From Pseudomonas yamanorum (GTDB lineage Bacteria > Pseudomonadota > Gammaproteobacteria > Pseudomonadales > Pseudomonadaceae), in assembly GCF_900105735.1 (NCBI RefSeq), contig NZ_LT629793.1:5766001-5830000 (forward strand): a DNA stretch of 64,000 bases, given 5' to 3'. Positions 48,132 to 58,268 of this stretch are shown here, in pieces. Each line of letters starts with the position of its first letter. Within the stretch, counting starts at the first letter, position 1. Both the position numbers and the translations under genes were made by a program. The notes below the pieces were generated by a model that was not told where the DNA came from, made no database searches, and worked only from the letters and a program-made list of their open reading frames with translations.

Positions 48132-49283
48132 CTAGCGCAGTACGCTGACGATATCCGCCACGCTGCTCAACACATCCTTGCCCAACTGCATCGAGCGTTT
48201 ACCCGACCAGCCAGTGTGCGGGTTGGGCGCGTCGTCGTTGTCCTTGAAGGGCATTTCCAGGGTCAGGGACAGGCAATCGAACTTCTCGCCGACGCTGTTG
48301 CACGCCAAGGTCATGTTGGCTTCGCCCGGCAGGTCGCGGGTGTAGCCGTGAACGGTCTGGAAGTCCCGGGTGAGGCCGCTCAAATGGCTGCGGAAGTGTT
48401 TCTCCAACTGCTCGATGCGCGGCGTGTAGCCGGGGTTACCTTCACAACCGGCGGTGAACACGTAGGGGATTTCCTCGTCGCCGTGGATATCCAGGAACAG
48501 GTCAACGCCGTATTTTTCCATTTGCTCCTGGACGAACAGCACTTCGGGACTGATCTCCTGGCTAGCGTTCTGCCAGGCGCGGTTGAGGTCCTGGCCCATG
48601 GCGTTAGTGCGCAGATGGCCATGGAAGGCGCCATCGGGATTCATGTTCGGCACCAGGTACAGGTCAGCGGCGGCCAGGAGCTTTTTCAGCTCGGCGTCTC
48701 CGTCCTGCTGCAGGCGCTCGATGATGCCTTCCATAAACCATTCGGCCATATGCTCGCCGGGATGTTGCTGGGCGATGATCCAGACCTTGCGCTTATTGGC
48801 CTCGCCTTTGCCACGGCGCAGCAGTTGGATATGCCGGCCTTCGGCACTTTTGCCGGTGGCCAGCAATTGCGTGCCAGCGCGGTTCAGCGCCTGGTCGATC
48901 AGCCAGTCGTGGCGTTCGCGGCTGTAGGGTTCGAAGTAGGCGAACCAGGCTTGTTTTTCGCGGGTTTCGAGGGTGATGTGCAGCGTCTCGCCGTCAAAGC
49001 GGGTGGGCACCCGAAACCAGTTGATATGGTCGTAGGACGCCACGGCGTTGTAGCCGCTCCAAGCGTGCTTGTAGGAAGAATGGCCCGCGTTGCTCAGGCG
49101 AAAAGTGTGGGTGTGCCCCACATGCATGCCCTCGGCCTTGAAGTGGAACCACTGGAAGTGCTGGCTGCGCGTATCGGGCTTGATGGCCAGCAGCAACTGG
49201 TGGGCATCACTGGCGTCGAGTACCTGGATATTGCCGCTGTCGAAGTCGGTGCTGATCTTGATAGAGGTCAAGGCCACGGTCAT
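48132..49283 (-). CDS. M14-family metallocarboxypeptidase (cytosolic carboxypeptidase-like)
   Basis: 383 residues. N-terminal beta-domain (FDSGNIQVLDASDAHQLLLAIKPDT) typical of the CCP/AGBL subfamily, then the zinc site HPGEHMAEWF (His, Glu) and DIHGDEEIPYVFTAG (His), substrate-binding DLNRAW, and the general-base Glu in LSLTLEMPFKDN. No signal peptide, so cytoplasmic. Bacterial members cleave C-terminal Glu or similar residues; the substrate here is unknown. Confidence 0.9.
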   Translation of the reverse strand: MTVALTSIKISTDFDSGNIQVLDASDAHQLLLAIKPDTRSQHFQWFHFKAEGMHVGHTHTFRLSNAGHSSYKHAWSGYNAVASYDHINWFRVPTRFDGETLHITLETREKQAWFAYFEPYSRERHDWLIDQALNRAGTQLLATGKSAEGRHIQLLRRGKGEANKRKVWIIAQQHPGEHMAEWFMEGIIERLQQDGDAELKKLLAAADLYLVPNMNPDGAFHGHLRTNAMGQDLNRAWQNASQEISPEVLFVQEQMEKYGVDLFLDIHGDEEIPYVFTAGCEGNPGYTPRIEQLEKHFRSHLSGLTRDFQTVHGYTRDLPGEANMTLACNSVGEKFDCLSLTLEMPFKDNDDAPNPHTGWSGKRSMQLGKDVLSSVADIVSVLR

Positions 49284-49556
49284 AGTCTGGTTGCCTGAAT
49301 ATGAGTGTTGTGGCGGGCATTTTACACCGGAGCGGGGTAAAGCCTGGATGCAATTTTTGCAAGGGAAAGAGGGGGCGTCCTCCTTGACGCCGCAGCAGCT
49401 TAGAATCTATGAGATTGATTCTCAAGTGCTATTTTTGAAAGAACCGGCCTAGAGCGCTCGATCGACTTTCATTGGGCGATAGTCTTTTGCTACCATGCGC
49501 GCCATCAAGCAACACACAGTCTTCATTAGCCTGAAGCCACGCCAGGAAAAACTGGC
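49284..49556. other. Intergenic region with a possible iron-responsive promoter
   Basis: No gene seen. A TTGACG at 49384-49389 is followed by a weak TATGAG near 49408, overlapped by ATGAGATTGATTCTCA, which looks like a degenerate Fur box. If real it would drive a short transcript toward prrF. Confidence 0.25.
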
Positions 49557-49672
49557 AAAAAAAAGACCCGGCCAAAGAGCCGGGTCAAAAACCGTGATTA
49601 GCCTGATGAGGAGATATTCCAAGAGTCCGACCTAAGGTCTCTTGGTCTATCGACTGATCTCGCGATCAGCTG
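49557..49672 (-). ncRNA. prrF: PrrF iron-regulated small RNA
   Basis: On the minus strand a roughly 116-nt transcript: it starts near 49672 (CAGCTGATCGCGAGATCAG), has the conserved PrrF core TCTCCTCATCAGGCTAATCA that pairs with target mRNAs, and ends in the GACCCGGC/GCCGGGTC hairpin plus T8. PrrF is made under iron starvation and, with Hfq, represses iron-rich proteins such as superoxide dismutase, aconitase and succinate dehydrogenase. Only one copy lies here; outside P. aeruginosa the two prrF genes are generally at separate loci. Confidence 0.92.
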
Positions 49673-49674
49673 GG

Positions 49675-49706
49675 TCCAATAATAATCATTATCATTTGCA
49701 AGTCAA
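49675..49706 (-). promoter_or_regulatory. prrF promoter with Fur box
   Basis: Fur-box match over 49675-49693 (15 of 19 positions by hand count to GATAATGATAATCATTATC). It overlaps TATTAT (-10, 49684-49679), with TTGACT (-35, 49706-49701) 16 bases further up. Fur-Fe would block polymerase. Confidence 0.85.
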
Positions 49707-49749
49707 ATGTTTTTATCCGTCCGATAGAAATATTTTTCCTTTGTGTCTG

Positions 49750-50112
49750 CTACATCCTGGCCGGGTGTTCGGTGTCCCTTGCCGAAAGCCGCAGCGACCG
49801 CTCCACCATCACCTTCGCCATATCAATCAAATAGACCACTGAAAATGCCAGGTCCCGGCTATTGCCGTGGGCGCTGTTTGCCGATTCGTACGCAGTGGCC
49901 GCCGCGCTGCGCAGCAGGTCGGAAGCGTGGACCAGGGCTTCCTCGTCGCTGATGCCGGGCTTGACCTCGAACAAGGTGTCGTCAACGGAGGGCGGCGTAC
50001 CGTCCTCTTTCAGGTAATAGTCCAGCGCGCGTTGGGCGGCGCCACTGCTGCGCATGAACAGCAGCTCGTCTTCATCGCAGATTTCGGGCAGGGAATATGG
50101 GGTTGTCGTCAT
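49750..50112 (-). CDS. Small pseudomonad protein, DUF6124/DUF3077-like
   Basis: 120 residues. Conserved-looking core FEVKPGISDEEALVHASDLLRSAAATAYESAN ... RDLAFSVVYLIDMAKVMVERSL, as in the many short paralogues found across Pseudomonas (domain named DUF3077/DUF6124; number from memory). Predicted all-helical and cytoplasmic, function unknown. It ends about 45 bp from the prrF promoter and reads the same way. Confidence 0.72.
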   Translation of the reverse strand: MTTTPYSLPEICDEDELLFMRSSGAAQRALDYYLKEDGTPPSVDDTLFEVKPGISDEEALVHASDLLRSAAATAYESANSAHGNSRDLAFSVVYLIDMAKVMVERSLRLSARDTEHPARM

Positions 50113-50242
50113 AAAGGTCGGCGCTCTGGGTGGATGTCGAAAGCCTGCAACCGATATTAATACTAATCGTATTTATGGCGTTTTATTGATTACTACAAAC
50201 TGTTTATTGTCGTTGGGAGTACACAACGTATTGTCAGGCCCC

Positions 50243-50890
50243 ATGGATAAGTGGATAGCGTTGGTCAAGGCCAGCATGAAAGACCGCAAGGTCACACAGG
50301 ATCAACTGGCGTCGCGCCTGGGCATGTCCCAGGGCGGTGTCGGCCATTGGCTGAACAAGCGTCGGGTGCCGAGCCTGGCTGACATGAACCGGGTGATGCA
50401 GGAGCTGGGCCTGGATGACCTCGAGGTGGCGCTGGTGGTCCGCGAAAAGGCGGTTGCGCCATCTCCTGAGGAACTGGAACTGACGCCGCACTACAACCCG
50501 AATTACCGTTACCCGGTGAGCGAAGGGAAGGGAGGGTACCCCTTGCAGGAAGAACCTCGGCCATATGGCGCGACTCGTTTCCAGATGAGCGACTACCACG
50601 CCCGTGGCAAGGCATTCTGGATGCGGGTGATTGGCGATGCCATGGCTGCCCCCAGCGGCTTGAGCATCACCGAGGGCATGATGGTTCTCGTGGACCCGGG
50701 CATCAAGGCCGAGCCCGGAAAATTGGTGGTGACCCAATGGGCATTCAATCCCCAGGCGACCTTGCGCAAACTGGTGAAGCAAAGCGGCCAGCTTTACCTG
50801 GTACCGCTCAACCCGACCTACCCGAAAATGCTCTTCAGCGAAGAATGCCGGATCATCGGCGTGGTGGTGCAGGCGGTCACGAGGTTTTAG
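50243..50890 (+). CDS. XRE/S24 (LexA/PrtR-like) repressor lacking the catalytic Ser
   Basis: 215 residues from ATG at 50243. N-terminal HTH (KVTQDQLASRLGMSQGGVGHWLNKRRVPSLADMNRVMQELG) and a C-terminal S24 domain (AFWMRVIGDAMAAPSGLSITEGMMVLVDPGIKAEPGKLVV...ATLRKLVKQSGQLYLVPLNP). In self-cleaving members the motif is GDSM; here it reads GDAM (GCC Ala codon), while the Lys region RKLVK is kept. So SOS-type autocleavage should not occur, and derepression must work otherwise. An AT-rich region with ACAA-TTGT dyads lies just upstream and may be its operator. Ends within the liuD stop (4-base overlap). Confidence 0.85.
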   Translation: MDKWIALVKASMKDRKVTQDQLASRLGMSQGGVGHWLNKRRVPSLADMNRVMQELGLDDLEVALVVREKAVAPSPEELELTPHYNPNYRYPVSEGKGGYPLQEEPRPYGATRFQMSDYHARGKAFWMRVIGDAMAAPSGLSITEGMMVLVDPGIKAEPGKLVVTQWAFNPQATLRKLVKQSGQLYLVPLNPTYPKMLFSEECRIIGVVVQAVTRF

Positions 50891-52824
50891 CTCGCGGCTT
50901 CCAGCTCCACCAGCGCGCTGCCTTCGCCGACCATTTCCCCTTCCTGGCAATACAGCGCCTTGACCACTCCGGCATGGGGCGCGCGGATGCTGTGTTCCAT
51001 CTTCATGGCTTCCAGCACCACCAACTGCGTACCGGCTTCAACCGATTGCCCGACCTCCACCAGCACCCGCACGATGCTGCCATTCATCGGTGCGGTCAGG
51101 CCGCCCTGATGGGACTGGCTGGCGTCTACGGCGGCAATCGGGTCGAACAGGCTGACGCTATGCACCTCGCCATCCCAACGCAAAAACACACTGCCGCCCT
51201 CGCGGACCGCCAGTTGGGAACGGCGCACACCTTGCTGGTCGATCAGCAACTGTTCGCCACGCAACTGTGGCGGGTTGACGCCAGCTTGCAACGTCACCAG
51301 GCGATCCTGGCCGCTGCAGCACAAATGCAGGGAAACCTCGGCCGGCAAACCGGCGCGAAAGCCGTGGGTATCTGCCCACGGTGAACGGGCGTCATTGAGC
51401 GGTTGGGTCTGCATGAACGCCTGGCCGGCTGCTTGCCAGAACTCATCGCTCAACTCGCCTGGCACAGGTAGCAGCTCATCCTGATAACGCGGGATAAACC
51501 CGGTATCCAACTCGGCAGCGGCAAACGCCGGATGGCCGATGATGCGTCGCAAGAAGCCCAGATTGGTCTTCAGCCCGCCCACGGCAAACTCATCGAGCAT
51601 GCCCAGCAGCCGCAGGCGCGCTTGCTCGCGGTCCTCGCCCCAGGCAATCAGCTTGCCCAGCATCGGGTCGTAGAACGGTGAGACGCTGTCGCCTTGCTCG
51701 ACACCGCTATCCACTCGTCGCCCCGGACCTGGCGTGGATTCGCGGTACAGCGCCAGGTGCCCGGTGGCCGGCAGGAAATCGTTGGCCGGGTCTTCGGCGT
51801 ACAGGCGCACTTCTATCGCATGCCCCAGCAGCGGCACTTGCTCCTGAGTCATTGGCAGCGGCTCGCCCTGGGCCACGCGGATCTGCCAGGCCACCAGGTC
51901 CAGGCCGGTGATGGCTTCGGTCACCGGGTGTTCCACCTGCAGCCGGGTATTCATTTCCATGAAGAAAAACTCGCCCCGTGCGTCCAGCAGAAACTCCACG
52001 GTGCCCGCGCCCACGTATCCGATGGCCTGGGCGGCCCGCACCGCTGCTTCGCCCATGGCCTTGCGCTGTTCGGCGCTCAGGCCGGGCGCCGGGGCTTCTT
52101 CCACGACTTTTTGATGGCGGCGCTGGATCGAACAATCGCGTTCGTTGAGGTACAGGCAATGACCGTGCTGGTCGGCGAACACCTGGATTTCCACGTGGCG
52201 CGGCTTGAGCAGGTACTTCTCCACCAGCATCTGCGCGTTGCCAAAGGATGAAAGTGCTTCACGCTGTGCCGAGGCCAACGCTTCGGCCAACTGACTGACG
52301 TCTTCGACCACTTTCATGCCCTTGCCGCCACCGCCCGCCGTCGCCTTGAGCAGCACCGGGTAACCGATGCGCTCGGCCGCCTGGCGGAAGGTCTCCAGGT
52401 CCTGGGCGTCGCCGTGGTAACCGGGTACCAGCGGTACGCCGGCGGTCTCCATCAACGCCTTGGCTGCAGACTTGCTGCCCATGGCATCAATGGCCGAGGC
52501 GGGCGGCCCGAGGAAGATCAGCCCGGCCGCTTCGATGGCGCGGGCGAAACCGGCATTCTCGGAGAGAAACCCATAACCCGGGTGAATTGCCTGGGCGCCG
52601 CTGGACTGGGCTGCGGCGATCAGCTTGTCGATTTGCAGGTAACTGTCGGCGGCCTTGCTGCCGCCCAGGTCCACACGAATATCCGCCTCGCGGGCATGCC
52701 GTGCGTCGCGGTCCGTGGCGCTGTGCACGGCCACGGTGGTCAAGCCCATGGCCTTGGCGGTGCGCATGACACGGCAAGCGATTTCACCGCGATTGGCCAC
52801 CAATACAGTGGTAAGCGTCTTCAT
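50887..52824 (-). CDS. liuD: Methylcrotonyl-CoA carboxylase biotin-carrying (alpha) subunit
   Basis: 645 residues from ATG 52824. Biotin carboxylase domain (TVLVANRGEIACRVMRTAKAMGL, IHPGYGFLSENAGFARA, KATAGGGGKGMKVV, VEHPVTEAITGLDLV), BT linker, and a C-terminal biotinyl domain with the lysine in EAMKMEHSIRAPH (about 606). Carboxylates 3-methylcrotonyl-CoA (with LiuB) in leucine and isovalerate breakdown. Start codon overlaps the liuC stop by 4 bases. Confidence 0.95.
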   Translation of the reverse strand: MKTLTTVLVANRGEIACRVMRTAKAMGLTTVAVHSATDRDARHAREADIRVDLGGSKAADSYLQIDKLIAAAQSSGAQAIHPGYGFLSENAGFARAIEAAGLIFLGPPASAIDAMGSKSAAKALMETAGVPLVPGYHGDAQDLETFRQAAERIGYPVLLKATAGGGGKGMKVVEDVSQLAEALASAQREALSSFGNAQMLVEKYLLKPRHVEIQVFADQHGHCLYLNERDCSIQRRHQKVVEEAPAPGLSAEQRKAMGEAAVRAAQAIGYVGAGTVEFLLDARGEFFFMEMNTRLQVEHPVTEAITGLDLVAWQIRVAQGEPLPMTQEQVPLLGHAIEVRLYAEDPANDFLPATGHLALYRESTPGPGRRVDSGVEQGDSVSPFYDPMLGKLIAWGEDREQARLRLLGMLDEFAVGGLKTNLGFLRRIIGHPAFAAAELDTGFIPRYQDELLPVPGELSDEFWQAAGQAFMQTQPLNDARSPWADTHGFRAGLPAEVSLHLCCSGQDRLVTLQAGVNPPQLRGEQLLIDQQGVRRSQLAVREGGSVFLRWDGEVHSVSLFDPIAAVDASQSHQGGLTAPMNGSIVRVLVEVGQSVEAGTQLVVLEAMKMEHSIRAPHAGVVKALYCQEGEMVGEGSALVELEAAS

Positions 52825-53627
52825 GAACGCGGCTCCTGAGGCTGCCAGTTGGGCGCGCGTTTTTGCAGAAAGGCGCGCAGGCCTTCCTGGCCTTCGGCGC
52901 TGACGCGGATCCGGGCGATGGAGTTTTCGCAATAGCGACGCAACGCCGGCGTCAGGGCGCCATGGCCGACTTCCCGTAGCAGGTCCTTGCTGGCGCGCAT
53001 GGCCGCCGGGCTGTTGAGCAGCAGATTGGCAATCCACAATTCGACGTGTACGTCCAAATCATCAGCGGGATAACTTTCCGCCAGCAAACCGATTTCCCGC
53101 GCCCGCTGACCGCCAAAGCGCTCCGCCGTCAGGGCATAGCGGCGGGCAGCCCGCTCACCGATCGCCTGTACCACGAATGGGCTGATCACCGCCGGCGCCA
53201 GGCCAATGCGTACTTCCGACAGGCAGAATTGCGCATCATCGGCACCAATTGCCATGTCGCAGCAACTGATCAACCCGAGGGCACCGCCGTAGGCCGCGCC
53301 CTGAACCACCGCCAGCGTCGGGATCTTCAGCTTGGCGAGGTTGTACATCAGCTCCGCCAGTTCACGGGCATCGTCCAGGTTGGTGTGGTAATCCAGCTCG
53401 GCCGACTGCTGCATCCAGGCCAGGTCGGCACCGGCGCTGAAGTGTTTGCCGCGCCCGCGCAGTACCAGGAAGCGCAGGGCCGGGTCGCCTTGCACCTGGT
53501 CCAGGGCAATGATCAATTCGCGGATCATTTCGGCGTTGAACGCGTTGTTCTTGGCTTCACGGCTGAGCCACAGGGTGGCAAAACCACGGGGGTCGGTGAT
53601 CAGTTCGAGGGTGTTGAAATCGGTCAT
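52821..53627 (-). CDS. liuC: 3-methylglutaconyl-CoA hydratase (enoyl-CoA hydratase family)
   Basis: 268 residues from ATG 53627, with TGGAG 8 bases upstream (an ATG at 53642 overlaps that site). Crotonase fold: oxyanion-hole blocks VLRGRGKHFSAGADLAWMQQ (about 55-75) and VVQGAAYGGALGLISCCDMAIGADDAQFCLSEVRIGLAPAVIS (about 100-140), which contains the catalytic Glu. Makes HMG-CoA from 3-methylglutaconyl-CoA. Middle of liuABCD, 15 bp after liuB. Confidence 0.95.
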   Translation of the reverse strand: MTDFNTLELITDPRGFATLWLSREAKNNAFNAEMIRELIIALDQVQGDPALRFLVLRGRGKHFSAGADLAWMQQSAELDYHTNLDDARELAELMYNLAKLKIPTLAVVQGAAYGGALGLISCCDMAIGADDAQFCLSEVRIGLAPAVISPFVVQAIGERAARRYALTAERFGGQRAREIGLLAESYPADDLDVHVELWIANLLLNSPAAMRASKDLLREVGHGALTPALRRYCENSIARIRVSAEGQEGLRAFLQKRAPNWQPQEPRS

Positions 53628-53642
53628 GGGGTGCAGCTCCAT

Positions 53643-55250
53643 TTACATGCGGAACACGCCGAAGCGGCTCGGCTCGATGGGGGCGTTCAGCGAAGCGGAC
53701 AAGGCCAGGGCCAGCACGTCGCGGGTCTGCAACGGATCAATGACGCCGTCGTCCCACAGTCGTGCGCTGGAGTAGTAGGGGTGGCCCTGGGTTTCGTACT
53801 GGTCGAGGATCGGCTGCTTGATCGCCGCTTCCTCGTCGCTGCTGAAACCCTGGCCCGCGCGCTCGGCCTGCTCACGCTTGACCTGTACCAGCACGCCGGC
53901 CGCCTGTTCGGCGCCCATTACGCCGATGCGTGCGTTGGGCCACATCCACAAGAAGCGCGGGTCGTAGGCGCGGCCACACATGCCGTAATTACCGGCGCCG
54001 AAGCTGCCGCCGATGATCACGGTGAATTTCGGCACCTTGGCGCAGGCCACCGCCGTGACCAGTTTGGCGCCGTGCTTGGCAATGCCGCCGGCTTCGTATT
54101 TCTGGCCGACCATGAAACCGGTGATGTTTTGCAGGAACAGCAGCGGAATCCCGCGTTGACAGGCCAGCTCGATAAAGTGCGCTCCTTTTTGCGCAGCCTC
54201 GGCGAAGAGAATGCCGTTGTTGGCCAGGATCGCAATCGGGTAGCCGTGCAGGTGCGCAAAGCCGCACACCAGGGTGGTGCCGAACAGTGCCTTGAATTCA
54301 TCGAACACCGAGCCGTCCACCAGCCGCGCGATCACTTCGCGCACGTCGAACGGTTGCTTGGCGTCGGCCGGGATCACGCCGTACAGCTCTTCGCTGCTAT
54401 AAAGCGGCGCCAGCGGCGTGCGTTGTTGCAATTGCCCCAGCTTGCGCCAGTTGAGGTTGGCCACACTGCGCCGGGCCAGGGCCAGCGCATGTTCGTCGCT
54501 GTCGGCATAGTGGTCGGCCACCCCGGAAATCTTGCAGTGCACATCGGCACCGCCCAGGTCTTCGGCGCTGACCACTTCACCGGTCGCCGCCTTCACCAGC
54601 GGCGGGCCGGCGAGGAAGATCGTGGCTTGCTGGCGAACCATGATTGCTTCGTCCGCCATGGCCGGCACATAGGCACCACCGGCGGTGCAGGAGCCCATCA
54701 CCACCGCGATCTGCGGGATGCCCTGGGCGCTCATGTTGGCCTGGTTAAAGAAGATCCGCCCGAAGTGCTCGCGGTCCGGGAACACTTCATCCTGGCGCGG
54801 CAGGTTGGCGCCGCCGGAGTCCACCAGATAAATGCACGGCAGGCGGTTCTGCTCGGCTATGGTCTGGGCGCGCAGGTGTTTTTTGACTGTCAGCGGGTAG
54901 TACGAACCGCCTTTCACCGTGGCGTCGTTGGCGACGATCATGCACTCGACGCCTTCCACCCGACCAATCCCGGCAATCACCCCGGCAGCCGGCACGTCTT
55001 CGCCATACACCTGGTAAGCGGCCAGTTGGCTGAGTTCAAGGAACGGCGAGCCAGGATCGAGCAAGCGATTGATCCGCTCGCGGGGCAACAGTTTGCCTCG
55101 GGATGTATGCCGCTCCTGAGCCTTGGCGCCGCCGCCTTGCTGCACTTGGGCGAGCAGGCTGTGCAGGGCGTCGACCTGTTGGAGCATCGCCGCGCTGTTG
55201 GCGGCGAATTCCGCCGAGCGCGGGTTGAGCTGGGTGTGCAGGGTAGCCAT
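53643..55250 (-). CDS. liuB: Methylcrotonyl-CoA carboxylase carboxyltransferase (beta) subunit
   Basis: 535 residues, carboxyltransferase N- and C-domains: [95 protein letters not shown], and [33 protein letters not shown]. Length and motif set match MCC-beta rather than propionyl-CoA carboxylase. Between liuA and liuC in one operon. Confidence 0.96.
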   Translation of the reverse strand: MATLHTQLNPRSAEFAANSAAMLQQVDALHSLLAQVQQGGGAKAQERHTSRGKLLPRERINRLLDPGSPFLELSQLAAYQVYGEDVPAAGVIAGIGRVEGVECMIVANDATVKGGSYYPLTVKKHLRAQTIAEQNRLPCIYLVDSGGANLPRQDEVFPDREHFGRIFFNQANMSAQGIPQIAVVMGSCTAGGAYVPAMADEAIMVRQQATIFLAGPPLVKAATGEVVSAEDLGGADVHCKISGVADHYADSDEHALALARRSVANLNWRKLGQLQQRTPLAPLYSSEELYGVIPADAKQPFDVREVIARLVDGSVFDEFKALFGTTLVCGFAHLHGYPIAILANNGILFAEAAQKGAHFIELACQRGIPLLFLQNITGFMVGQKYEAGGIAKHGAKLVTAVACAKVPKFTVIIGGSFGAGNYGMCGRAYDPRFLWMWPNARIGVMGAEQAAGVLVQVKREQAERAGQGFSSDEEAAIKQPILDQYETQGHPYYSSARLWDDGVIDPLQTRDVLALALSASLNAPIEPSRFGVFRM

Positions 55251-55264
55251 GGTGCGCGCTCCGT

Positions 55265-56428
55265 TCAGCGGGTTTCGTTAAACAGTTCGCGACCGATCAA
55301 CATGCGCCGGATCTCACTGGTGCCGGCGCCGATTTCATACAGCTTGGCGTCACGCAGCAGACGGCCCGCCGGGAATTCATTGATATAGCCATTGCCGCCG
55401 AGAATCTGGATCGCGTCGAGGGCCATCTGGGTAGCACGTTCGGCGCTGTACAGGATCACCCCGGCGGCGTCCTTGCGCGTGGTTTCGCCGCGTTCGCAGG
55501 CCTGGGCCACTGCGTACAGGTAGGCGCGGCTGGCGTTGAGTTGGGTGTACATGTCGGCGACCTTGCCTTGGATCAGCTGGAACTCGCCGATGCTCTGGCC
55601 GAACTGCTTGCGGTCGTGGATGTAGGGCACGATCAAATCCATGCACGCCTGCATGATCCCGGTCGGGCCCCCGGAGAGCACCACGCGTTCGTAATCAAGG
55701 CCGCTCATCAGCACTTTCACGCCGCCATTCAGCGCGCCGAGGATGTTTTCTTCCGGCACTTCGACGTCATCGAAAAACAGCTCACAGGTGTTGGAGCCGC
55801 GCATGCCCAGCTTGTCGAACTTGTTGCTGCGGCTGAAGCCTTTCGAGTCGCGCTCGACGATAAACGCGGTGATGCCGTGGGCACCTTTTTCGAGGTCCGT
55901 CTTGGCGTAGATCACGTAGGTGTTGGCGTCGGGGCCGTTGGTGATCCAGGTCTTGCTGCCGTTGAGCACATACACACTGCCGCGTTTGTCGGCGCGCAGC
56001 TTCATGGAGACCACGTCGGAACCGGCGTTCGGTTCGCTCATGGCCAGGGCGCCGATGTGTTCACCGCTGATCAGCTTGGGCAGGTACTTGAGTTTTTGTT
56101 CGTGGGTGCCGTTGCGGTTGATCTGGTTGACGCAGAGGTTGGAGTGGGCGCCGTAGGACAACGCCACCGAAGCCGAACCCCGGCTGATCTCTTCCATGGC
56201 CACCACGTGGGCCAGGTAGCCCAGGCCGGCGCCGCCGTATTCTTCCGGCACGGTGATGCCCAGCAGGCCCATGTCGCCGAATTTGCGCCACATGTCGGCG
56301 GGGAACAGGTTGTCGATATCGATCTGCGCAGCCCGTGGCGCCAGCTCCTTGGCCACGAAGGACTGCACCTGGTCGCGCAGCATGTCGATGGTTTCACCGA
56401 GGGCGAAGTTCAGGGAGGGGTAACTCAT
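55265..56428 (-). CDS. liuA: Isovaleryl-CoA dehydrogenase
   Basis: 387 residues. FAD-dependent acyl-CoA dehydrogenase: [93 protein letters not shown]. The [13 protein letters not shown] segment is typical of isovaleryl-CoA dehydrogenase. First gene of liuABCD; a LiuR-like palindrome lies 62 bp upstream. Confidence 0.95.
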   Translation of the reverse strand: MSYPSLNFALGETIDMLRDQVQSFVAKELAPRAAQIDIDNLFPADMWRKFGDMGLLGITVPEEYGGAGLGYLAHVVAMEEISRGSASVALSYGAHSNLCVNQINRNGTHEQKLKYLPKLISGEHIGALAMSEPNAGSDVVSMKLRADKRGSVYVLNGSKTWITNGPDANTYVIYAKTDLEKGAHGITAFIVERDSKGFSRSNKFDKLGMRGSNTCELFFDDVEVPEENILGALNGGVKVLMSGLDYERVVLSGGPTGIMQACMDLIVPYIHDRKQFGQSIGEFQLIQGKVADMYTQLNASRAYLYAVAQACERGETTRKDAAGVILYSAERATQMALDAIQILGGNGYINEFPAGRLLRDAKLYEIGAGTSEIRRMLIGRELFNETR

Positions 56429-56489
56429 GGACGGGCACCTTCTAACGTTGTTTTTGTGTGGCCAATGCGCCCGGGGAGGGCGATCACCT

Positions 56490-56503
56490 TTACGTTAACG
56501 TAA
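56490..56503. promoter_or_regulatory. LiuR-type palindrome in the liuA promoter
   Basis: TTACGTTAACGTAA, a perfect 14-bp palindrome in the divergent gap between liuA and the acyl-CoA synthetase gene. Shares the ACGTTAACGT core with the site in front of liuR. Confidence 0.72.
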
Positions 56504-56530
56504 GCTTGCGTTGCAGACCTGTCAATCGTA

Positions 56531-56548
56531 GTTTACGTTTACGTCAAC
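56531..56548. promoter_or_regulatory. Second, imperfect LiuR-type site
   Basis: GTTTACGTTTACGTCAAC, an imperfect copy of the same motif (half-sites ACGT), 27 bp before the synthetase start; may serve that gene. Confidence 0.5.
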
Positions 56549-56574
56549 CTACAAAAAAGACAACAGGGGTCGTT

Positions 56575-58206
56575 ATGGATCAATCGAATCAGAGCTACAG
56601 CCGTGGCTCTCAGGACAAGGCCTTGCTGGCCATGACTATCGGCCAAGCCTTTGATCAAACGGTTTCGCGCTACCCCGACGGCGAAGCGTTGGTCGTGCGC
56701 CATCAACAGCGTCGCTATACTTGGCGGCAACTGGCAGAGACGGTTGATTTGCATGCACGTGCGTTCCTGGCCATGGGGATGCAAGCCGGCGACCGCCTGG
56801 GCATCTGGGCCCCGAATTGCGCCGAGTGGTGCATCAGCCAGATCGCCAGCGCCAAGCTCGGCGTGATTCTGGTCAACATCAACCCGGCGTATCGCAGCAG
56901 TGAACTGGAGTACGTACTCAAGCAGTCCGGTTGCCAGTGGCTGGTGTGCGCCGGGTCGTTCAAGGCCTCCGATTACCACGGCATGCTGCAGGAATTGAAG
57001 CCCGACCTGCGCGGCATCATCAGCCTGGATCCCAGTCCTCCTTCGGGGTTTACGCCCTGGTCGCAATTGGCGGCGCTCGGCGCTGGCACTCCGCCCGAGC
57101 AACTGCACACTCGCCAAGCCAGCCTGCACTTCGATCAACCCGTCAACATCCAGTACACCTCCGGCACCACCGGCTTCCCCAAGGGCGCCACCCTCAGTCA
57201 CCACAACATCCTCAATAACGGCTACATGGTCGGCGAAAGCTTGGGACTGACCGCGCAAGACCGCCTGGTGATCCCGGTGCCGCTGTACCACTGCTTTGGC
57301 ATGGTGATGGGCAACCTGGGCTGTATCACCCATGGCACCACAATGATTTACCCGAATGACGGTTTCGACCCCCTGCTGACCCTGAGCGCCGTCGCCGAAG
57401 AACAGGCCACCGGGCTTTACGGCGTGCCCACCATGTTTATCGCCATGCTTGATCACCCGCGCCGCGCTGAATTCGACCTGTCGCACCTGCGCACCGGGAT
57501 CATGGCCGGCGCCACCTGCCCGATCGAAGTGATGCGCCGGGTCATCAGCGAGATGCACATGAGTGAGGTGCAGATTGCCTATGGCATGACTGAAACCAGC
57601 CCGGTGTCGTTGCAGACCGGGCCGGATGACGACCTTGAGCGGCGGGTGACCACCGTCGGTCGTACCCAGCCACAGCTGGAAAGCAAGATCATCGATGAGG
57701 CGGGTAACACGGTTGCTCGGGGCCAGATAGGTGAGCTGTGTACCCGTGGCTACAGTGTGATGCTGGGTTACTGGAACAATCCTGACAGCACTCGTGAGGC
57801 TATCGACGAGGCGGGCTGGATGCACACCGGCGACCTGGCGACCATGGATGAACATGGGTATGTGTGTATCGCCGGGCGTAATAAGGACATGATCATTCGT
57901 GGTGGCGAGAACGTTTACCCGCGGGAGTTGGAGGAGTTTTTCTTTACTCATCCGGCGGTGGCGGATGTGCAGGTGATCGGGATTCCGGATGAGCGCTATG
58001 GTGAGGCGATTGTGGCGTGGATCAAGTTTCATCCGGGGCATGTGGCTAATGAGCTTGAGCTGCAGATGTGGTGCAAGGGGCGGATTGCGCACTTCAAGAT
58101 GCCCAAGCATTTTAAATTTGTGGATGAGTTTCCGATGACGGTGACGGGGAAGATTCAGAAGTTTCGGATGCGGGAAATTATGATTGAAGAGTTGAAGGAG
58201 GGGTGA
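56575..58206 (+). CDS. AMP-dependent acyl-CoA synthetase linked to the liu genes
   Basis: 543 residues from ATG 56575. Adenylate-forming signatures: P-loop [20 protein letters not shown] (about 190-210), [10 protein letters not shown] (about 340), [15 protein letters not shown], and the C-terminal Lys in [14 protein letters not shown]. It probably activates isovalerate, methylcrotonate or another branched/medium-chain acid to its CoA thioester. Shares the divergent promoter region and LiuR-like sites with liuA. Confidence 0.88.
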   Translation: MDQSNQSYSRGSQDKALLAMTIGQAFDQTVSRYPDGEALVVRHQQRRYTWRQLAETVDLHARAFLAMGMQAGDRLGIWAPNCAEWCISQIASAKLGVILVNINPAYRSSELEYVLKQSGCQWLVCAGSFKASDYHGMLQELKPDLRGIISLDPSPPSGFTPWSQLAALGAGTPPEQLHTRQASLHFDQPVNIQYTSGTTGFPKGATLSHHNILNNGYMVGESLGLTAQDRLVIPVPLYHCFGMVMGNLGCITHGTTMIYPNDGFDPLLTLSAVAEEQATGLYGVPTMFIAMLDHPRRAEFDLSHLRTGIMAGATCPIEVMRRVISEMHMSEVQIAYGMTETSPVSLQTGPDDDLERRVTTVGRTQPQLESKIIDEAGNTVARGQIGELCTRGYSVMLGYWNNPDSTREAIDEAGWMHTGDLATMDEHGYVCIAGRNKDMIIRGGENVYPRELEEFFFTHPAVADVQVIGIPDERYGEAIVAWIKFHPGHVANELELQMWCKGRIAHFKMPKHFKFVDEFPMTVTGKIQKFRMREIMIEELKEG

Positions 58207-58268
58207 GGGGGGCTCTGGGTGTATATCCGTTATTTAGGTAACGGCTACCTATGGTTTCGCTCTTACAG

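Noticed and set aside
53046..55388. 780-codon plus-strand frame across liuB and liuC
   Set aside because: Antisense of two well-identified genes, no start site or domain.
56539..58110. 523-codon minus-strand frame opposite the acyl-CoA synthetase
   Set aside because: Shadow of the synthetase gene; the plus-strand product has all adenylation motifs.
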